The notes under the pieces: model-generated
Seen by the model: the letters and a program-made list of their open reading frames with translations, nothing else
What the model was told of the DNA's origin: nothing
Databases searched by the model: none
Assembly: GCA_963580285.1 (NCBI GenBank)
Contig: OY757011.1
Span: 152,184,745 to 152,248,744 of the forward strand
From: Lucinisca nassula
Taxonomy: Eukaryota > Mollusca > Bivalvia > Lucinida > Lucinidae
Direction of reading: 5' to 3'
DNA: 64,000 bases
Program-made: the position numbers and the translations under genes
Shown here: positions 59,219-64,000 of the stretch, one piece after another
Numbering within the stretch: position 1 is the first letter of the stretch
Layout: every line of letters begins with the position of its first letter

Positions 59219-59534
59219 AACCTAGGAGAGCATCCTGCTCCAGAAAGAAACCAACATCGGCATGAGAGACCATGCTGCACCCGCAGAATACCAGGATCTT
59301 GGGATCCGGCAAGGGAGACTTGCTGAACCCGTAGGAAACATTGATAAGGCCTGCGAGACCATGATGCACAAGTAGGATACGAGAATTAGGCATGGGAGAG
59401 CATGATGCAACAGTAGGATAACAGGATCAGGTCTGGGAGAGCATTCTGTACACATAGGATTCCCATGTCAAGCTTCAGAGACCATGCTGCACCAGAAGGA
59501 TGCCTGGATCAGGCCTGAGCGAAACTGCTGCTAC

Positions 59535-59876
59535 ATAATCTATGTTTAGGACAGAAATAACATAATTTCCTTATTTCTGCTCCTAATATTTATTGTGATA
59601 TATATAAGAACCGCCTCATGATAGGTAGACACTATATATGTGTAGGACAGAAATACATGTAACATTATGTTTTTTCTTATTTTTGCTCCTACTATTTATC
59701 GTTTAAGTTGTAAGAACCGCCACAATCCAAGCGTAGATTGGGGTTACTTGTTAGAACCACCTCAGTGTTCTATAGTAAGTAATCCCAATCTATGATTGAG
59801 ACAAGTACTTGTTAGTACTGCCTAATTGCTAATTGAGTCGGTTCTAACAAGTACCCACAAATCTATGTTTCTTCAA
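59535..59876. mobile_element. Cluster of decayed palindromic cores (MITE-like A/B)
   Basis: Repeated traces of TAAGAACCGCCTC, GTTAGAACCACCTC and GAGTCGGTTCTAACAAGTAC with the TTATTTCTGCTCCTA block, at least three cores. Confidence 0.55.
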
Positions 59877-60420
59877 AAGCCATCTTCTCCCGAACAAGAG
59901 GTCAGATCAAGCTGAAACTGTATAGGAGGCATTGGTGCGATAAGAAAATTCGGATTTGCTAAAATTGCTCCATTCCGATAAACAAGATGACCATCATGGA
60001 AGCCATCTTGAAATTATTCAAACTACATCTCCCTCTGAACTCAAGGTTGGATAAGGTTGAAATTTGATTGGAGACATCAAGGCAACATAGAGATTCAGCA
60101 TTGCTTAAATTATTTTCTATGATGGCCCGCTTGAAATTCTTCAAACCACATCAAGTTGAATTGAGCCGAAACTTGATGGAAGACATTGGGGTGACTTGAA
60201 AAGTCAGCCTTCTTGGTAGCATTTTGTTCTGAAATCCCAGATGGCTGATCAAGGTATTCTACTGGTCATCTTGAAAATCTTCAAACCACATCTGCTACCA
60301 AATGGTCTGTTGTATTGACTTGAAATCAGTGGGAGGCATTTGGGTGACCTGTAAATTCAGAATTGCATTAATTGTTGCATTACGATATCCAATATGGCTG
60401 TCATCTTCAAACATGTATAG
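59877..60420. repeat. Diverged tandem units of about 125-145 bp
   Basis: CATCTTGAAATTATTCAAAC, CTTGAAATTCTTCAAACC and CATCTTGAAAATCTTCAAAC recur, each after a GAAACT/GGAGGCATT block. Related in style to the inside of the GCTCACC family. Confidence 0.5.
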
Positions 60421-60527
60421 TAATTGTATATAAGATTCACAGGGAGGGGCAGCTCAGGTGAATTCAGTATATGTCAAACTCGCGGAGACCACAATAAGAT
60501 TCGGTATTTTGGTTTTTTATGTTTTTC

Positions 60528-60865
60528 AGGCCTCAAATTCTATGATGGTTCCATCGTAAAGGCTTATTGAGATATAGAAAGATCTAATTCAAGGTAATGT
60601 GGGTTGGTGCCTGATGCTCTATCTCTGGTCGCGCCCATCGGAGTCTAACTGTTGGTTTTCTTTTGCTCCAGCATTTCAGTGGTTTCTTGCTGTCGGGTCC
60701 TCACCGTTGTTTCATCTCTGTGGTTGTTTGATTACTTTTGGCTTTCCGCTATTGATGTTTCCATTAGGTCTGTTGTTTCATGTTTGTGCTTCTTTACCTT
60801 TGGTGTCTCTGATGGGAGCTGTGGGTTGATTGTATCGATTCCTGATCATTTCCTCTACTTCTATT
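60528..60865 (+). mobile_element. Penelope-like 3' UTR, internally deleted copy
   Basis: Matches the 19.7-20.3 kb UTR (GTGCCTGATGCTCTATCTC, GAGTCTAACTGTTGGTTTTC), then jumps at about 60735 from GTGGTTGTTTGATTAC to TTTTGGCTTTCCGCT, skipping about 220 bp of UTR present in other copies. Ends CTCTACTTCTA. Confidence 0.75.
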
Positions 60866-61088
60866 TTGATCCTGGTATCCTATGTGTGACGCATGGTCTC
60901 TCTGGCCTGATCCAGGTATCCTAACGTCACAACATTCTCTCCCAGACCTGATCCAGGTATCCTACGGGTGCAGCATTGTCTCCCAGGCTTGGCCCGGGTG
61001 TCCTACGGGTGCAGCATGATTTTTCAGGCTTGACCCTGGCATCCTACGGGCAAAGCATGCTCTCCCAGACCTGATCCTCGTATCCTAC
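60866..61088 (-). repeat. 41-bp satellite attached to the retroelement 3' end
   Basis: 223 bp of reverse-orientation satellite directly after the UTR. It differs from the reverse complement of 58846-59068 at only two positions by eye. Confidence 0.9.
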
Positions 61089-61610
61089 TTCTTTTTTGCA
61101 AGCGGCCCATACACCATAGCCTTATTTGTGTAACACCTGTATTCACATGATCGGTTGACTTGGTTTACTTTTTTGGATAACAGAACATGCAAAAGGCAGG
61201 TGCAAATGATAGCTCTGGCTTGTCAAACTATACACTCCCATTCTGCATCAACATCATCTCTTCCAGAATCCTATATCAGACTAAGCTGTTCAGAAACTTA
61301 ATCAGAAGCATCAACATAACATGCCGATTCAGAATTGCTAAAGGCAATGTGATCTGATAGACACAATTGCCACCATGGCACAATCTAATATATGATAAGC
61401 CTCATCCAGGTGAGTGATTCTGGTTGAATGCATAATTTTGCGAAATTGCACATTTTGACTACTTGATTGATTTCAACTTATTTCCTTGCACAAGCAAATG
61501 GGTTGGGCCATAAATTCTAGAAGCATTAGTTACGACCATTTCCGAATACAAAACACAATTTAAAGCAATTTCACAGATGAGCAGGATAACAACACGAGTG
61601 AAGATAGTAT
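61089..61610. other. No feature seen
   Basis: AT-rich; no coding frame or repeat recognised. Confidence 0.4.
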
Positions 61611-61625
61611 CAATGAAGTATAGGA

Positions 61626-61929
61626 TTGTTTGTTTGTATTGGAGTTTAACGGCCTAGTAAACACTATTTAGGTCATTTTGAGCCGGTCAGTTTACCTATC
61701 AACACTTTCCCGGGCAGGCTTATACGTAAGCGGTTTACCAGTACAGTGCACATTCTTTCGCCAGAAACTGGCAACTGCCCTTCTTGAATCAGCGGAAGGG
61801 AGAGAATGACCATAGAAAAGATTTCATGATCAATCTCCACGAACAAATGTTGCCGACCCCGGTGGGAGTCGAACCCGCGCCCCCCTGATCACCAGTCAGA
61901 CGCGCATCCGACTGAGCCAACGAGGCCGG
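61626..61929 (-). mobile_element. tRNA-derived SINE family B with 15-bp target duplication
   Basis: Flanked by CAATGAAG(T/C)ATAGGA at 61611-61625 and 61930-61944. Minus strand: A box TGGCTCAGTCGG, B box GGTTCGACTCC in a tRNA-like head of about 75 bp, then the body and a tail read on plus as TTGTTTGTTTGTATTGGAG. Very similar to 25332-25641, so the family was active fairly recently. Confidence 0.9.
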
Positions 61930-62139
61930 CAATGAAGCATAGGAATAAGGAGAAAGTAGACTTCCGATTTTGGCCAGTTTCTTAATGTTTAGTTCTGAAA
62001 ACGTACACATTTTGACATAAAATATTTCTTTTAAACATTCGAAAAAACCGACTTGTACTTCATAATATTACCGCTATATACAAATCAGCAAGCAGAATTA
62101 AAATTTGCAGCTATGCTTTTTATTAATTTTGAAACCTTT

Positions 62140-62141
<2 letters not shown>

Positions 62142-62198
<57 letters not shown>
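62142..62198. repeat. (CA)n microsatellite
   Basis: About 28 CA units. Confidence 0.97.
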
Positions 62199-62201
<3 letters not shown>

Positions 62202-62231
62202 CAACAACGAAAAAAAAAACGGAGTTTATCT

Positions 62232-62708
62232 GTAGGTTTTCTTTTGCTCCAGCATTTCAGTGGTTTCTTGCTGTAGATTCCTCACCGTTGTTTCATCTTT
62301 GGGGTTGATTGATTTTTGTGTTCACGGAGATGTTGCACTGATGAGTTAGGAGGCCTTCATGCGGACTGAACAAATTATTTCTCGAAATCACGACGGAAGT
62401 GAGGACGAGGATTGTTGCCACGTAAAACCCCAGTGGAATTCTTTTCACTGATCGTTCCAAGGCGGTTCTTCTGAGGTTCGTTTTAATTAAGTATGGCTTG
62501 TCTTTGAGTGTGTGTATCGCTTATATTATTTTGTTTTGGATAGCCAATTGGCCATGTTGTTGGAAAGTACATGTCGTTTTGGCTTTCCGCTAGTGATGTT
62601 TCCATTAGGGTATATTTGTTTCATGTTTGTGTTTTTTTCCATTGGTGTCTCCGATGGGAGCTCTGGATAAATTGTATCGAGTCCTGGTCATTGCCTTCAC
62701 TACTATTT
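62232..62708 (+). mobile_element. Penelope-like 3' UTR, solo copy
   Basis: TAGGTTTTCTTTTGCTCCAG to GCCTTCACTACTA; contains TGCACTGATGAGTTAGGAGG and GATCGTTCCAAGGCGGTTC. The longest solo tail in the window. Confidence 0.8.
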
Positions 62709-62784
62709 GTATGAAGTTGTGGAGCCTGTAAAAGTGTTCCCCGTTCTTCATCAAATGTGCTATTTATTTACTAAGTTTATAAAA

Positions 62785-62858
62785 CATCGAATAGCTCAGT
62801 CGGTAGGACAATTTTCTTGTAAACAAGGGGTCGCCAGTTCGAGTCCGGTTCGGGTCGC
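62785..62858 (+). tRNA. tRNA-like sequence, probably a pseudogene (Thr or Tyr)
   Basis: TAGCTCAGTCGG (A box, 62792) and AGTTCGAGTCC (B box, 62837) are at tRNA spacing, with an anticodon loop around CTTGTAAA. The loop can be read as TGT (Thr) or GTA (Tyr) depending on the stem. The acceptor stem pairs only in its lower half and the T stem has one mismatch. Either a decayed tRNA gene or the head of an unrecognised SINE. It lies between two converging Penelope-like tails. Confidence 0.45.
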
Positions 62859-62953
62859 ATTTATTTCAACTTTATTTATTTAAGATTTATGTATTTAATG
62901 TCGTGATTTTCTTAAATAATCTGTTATTTCAGTGCCCCCGGTGCTACTAGAAG

Positions 62954-63090
62954 TGAAGGCAATGATCAGGAATCGATACATTTAAACCACAGCTCCCATC
63001 GAAGACGTCAGAGAGAAAGAAACACAAACATGAAATAACAGACCCTAATGGAAACATCAATAGAAGAAAGCCAAAAGGAGAGTTGTAACA
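62954..63090 (-). mobile_element. Penelope-like 3' UTR tail
   Basis: Plus strand TAGAAGTGAAGGCAATGATC through AAAGCCAAAAGG, the inverse of the 62.6 kb copy's end. A much weaker trace of the same UTR may lie at about 63690-63750. Confidence 0.75.
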
Positions 63091-63314
63091 GTTAATGACT
63101 GCATTCAATCATTTAACAAGCATTATCTTGCGAGGTAAAATTTGCATTTCCTGTACTATGTACCTTGATGTATGAGACAGGATTAAAGACTAACAATGTT
63201 TCATATTTGACAAACACAAAGGAAGAGTGGTCATGTTTAGCACTGGTTCCTACCCAGGAAAAGAGGGCCACGCAGAAGATTAGTGCTAGTACTAAGTTTG
63301 TACCCTCTATAAAT

Positions 63315-63338
63315 AAGGTCTGTTATTATTATTAATAA

Positions 63339-63384
<46 letters not shown>
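63315..63384. repeat. (ATT)n microsatellite
   Basis: About 20 ATT units with one break near the start. Confidence 0.95.
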
Positions 63385-64000
63385 TGTCAGTATGACATCA
63401 AGGCCTACCAGCTAGACCAGAGTTCTTTTTGTCGCGCCTGCTTTAAACATGGTGCGATATTGCCCGTCCGTCCGTTAGTCCGTTTGTCAAACCGTCAACT
63501 AGAGTTCAGCATAATGGCTAAGTTCATCCCATGAACGCGACATGTTTAATCGGAAATTACATTTTCAACAGTTTAAAGAAAAACAATATACGCTCTAGCT
63601 TGCTGCTGACTAGAAACACAGTAGTGTGTAATCTTAGTATTAATTAAGTAATCGATAGTGTTTTGTCCCTGAACAAGTGAACAAAACATGCAGAAAGCCA
63701 AGAGGCCAGCACTTTCCCAACAGGTTGCCGAAAAGCTATCTAAAAAAATAAGATAATTGTTCAAATGCAAACAGAAACGGACGAAAAATATCAGTAATTA
63801 AATTACAACAGAGAATAACAGGCTAGGAGCTTTCATATACACTACTACTAGGGCGGGGGAAGTTTTTTTTTTTGTGGCTGCAAATCCCAACCAAAAGGTC
63901 TGTCGTTTATAACTTAAGTCATTCGGTCGCGAGACGGACCCTTATGTCACCAATGAATCAAAATAGCAAACAAATTATTCACACATTTGCCAAAATGAAA
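63385..64000. other. No gene recognised
   Basis: Contains GTCCGTCCGTTAGTCC near 63460 and a faint Penelope-tail trace; otherwise nothing identifiable. Confidence 0.35.

Larger units (their letters stand above)
53417..59531. repeat. 41-bp satellite array, block 3
   Basis: About 145 monomers. A three-monomer set marked GTCAAGACTGAGAGGCC, then CACCCGTAAGATACCTGCATC, then GGACACCAGG recurs near 53550, 53925, 54755 and 55200, matching the one in block 1. The array is broken by a retroelement tail at 59069-59218. All frames of 60-127 codons here are satellite translations. Confidence 0.95.

Noticed and set aside
43850..59531. Dozens of 60-147-codon open frames on both strands, many rich in Cys, Pro and Gly
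   Set aside because: They follow the 41-bp satellite, repeat every three monomers and exist only where the periodic TAG or TGA is mutated; no start context or known family.
43850..59531. CRISPR-like array
   Set aside because: Units are contiguous diverged tandem monomers without unique spacers, in a eukaryotic context.
43850..59531. Telomeric or CENP-B-box satellite
   Set aside because: No TTAGGG-type repeats, and no CENP-B box pattern in the monomer.
61860..61929. Functional tRNA gene on the minus strand
   Set aside because: It is the head of a SINE with tail and target duplication; the same head recurs at 25.6 kb.
62053..62308. Frames with a long Thr-His run
   Set aside because: Translation of the CA microsatellite.

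Overview
This window looks like repeat-dense, gene-free DNA from an animal, most probably a bivalve mollusc. The grounds are its AT-rich sequence, the dispersed arrays built around AGGTCAAGGTCA, tandem-repeat-bearing elements of the kind known in bivalves, tRNA-derived SINEs and several degenerate non-LTR retrotransposons. I found no intact cellular protein gene, rRNA, CRISPR array or bacterial operon. Every recognisable protein is a decayed transposon protein, and species cannot be fixed from the sequence alone.

Layout. 0-11 kb: SINEs, palindromic MITE-like elements, small hairpin repeats and a 5'-truncated LINE sitting in the middle of a palindromic element. 11.3-18.6 kb: a nearly full-length but dead I-group LINE (ORF1 with zinc knuckles; ORF2 with endonuclease, reverse transcriptase, RNase H and a C-terminal knuckle), interrupted by a short repeat and by a dead Tc1-like transposon with 30-bp inverted repeats. 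18.6-22.9 kb: a diverged tandem array interrupted by a Penelope-like RT element that itself holds a SINE. 23-38 kb: minisatellites, three SINE families, MITEs, a Helentron-like element with tandem repeats, microsatellites and a possible promoter motif pair near 31.7 kb. 38.66-43.61 kb: a large tandem-repeat element carrying many nuclear-receptor-like motifs, with a second such element nested in it. 43.85-59.53 kb: a GC-rich 41-bp satellite (about 260 monomers) with polarity reversals, hairpin junctions and higher-order repeats. It is split by a decayed PHD-finger LINE at 47.3-50.6 kb and by about 1 kb of other DNA at 52.5-53.4 kb. 59.5-64 kb: MITE debris, Penelope-type 3' tails, an inverted copy of a tail-plus-satellite block, a tRNA-derived SINE, a tRNA-like sequence and microsatellites.

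The parts do not act together as a pathway. They record successive insertions: satellite, then 250-bp repeat, then LINE; LINE, then small repeat and Tc1; palindromic element, then LINE; tandem array, then Penelope-like element, then SINE. The most unusual signals are the polarity-switching satellite, the 353-bp inverted copy joining a retroelement 3' end to satellite, repeated insertion at the centre of one palindromic family, and mobile elements carrying nuclear-receptor-type motifs. Mismatch and copy counts were made by eye.
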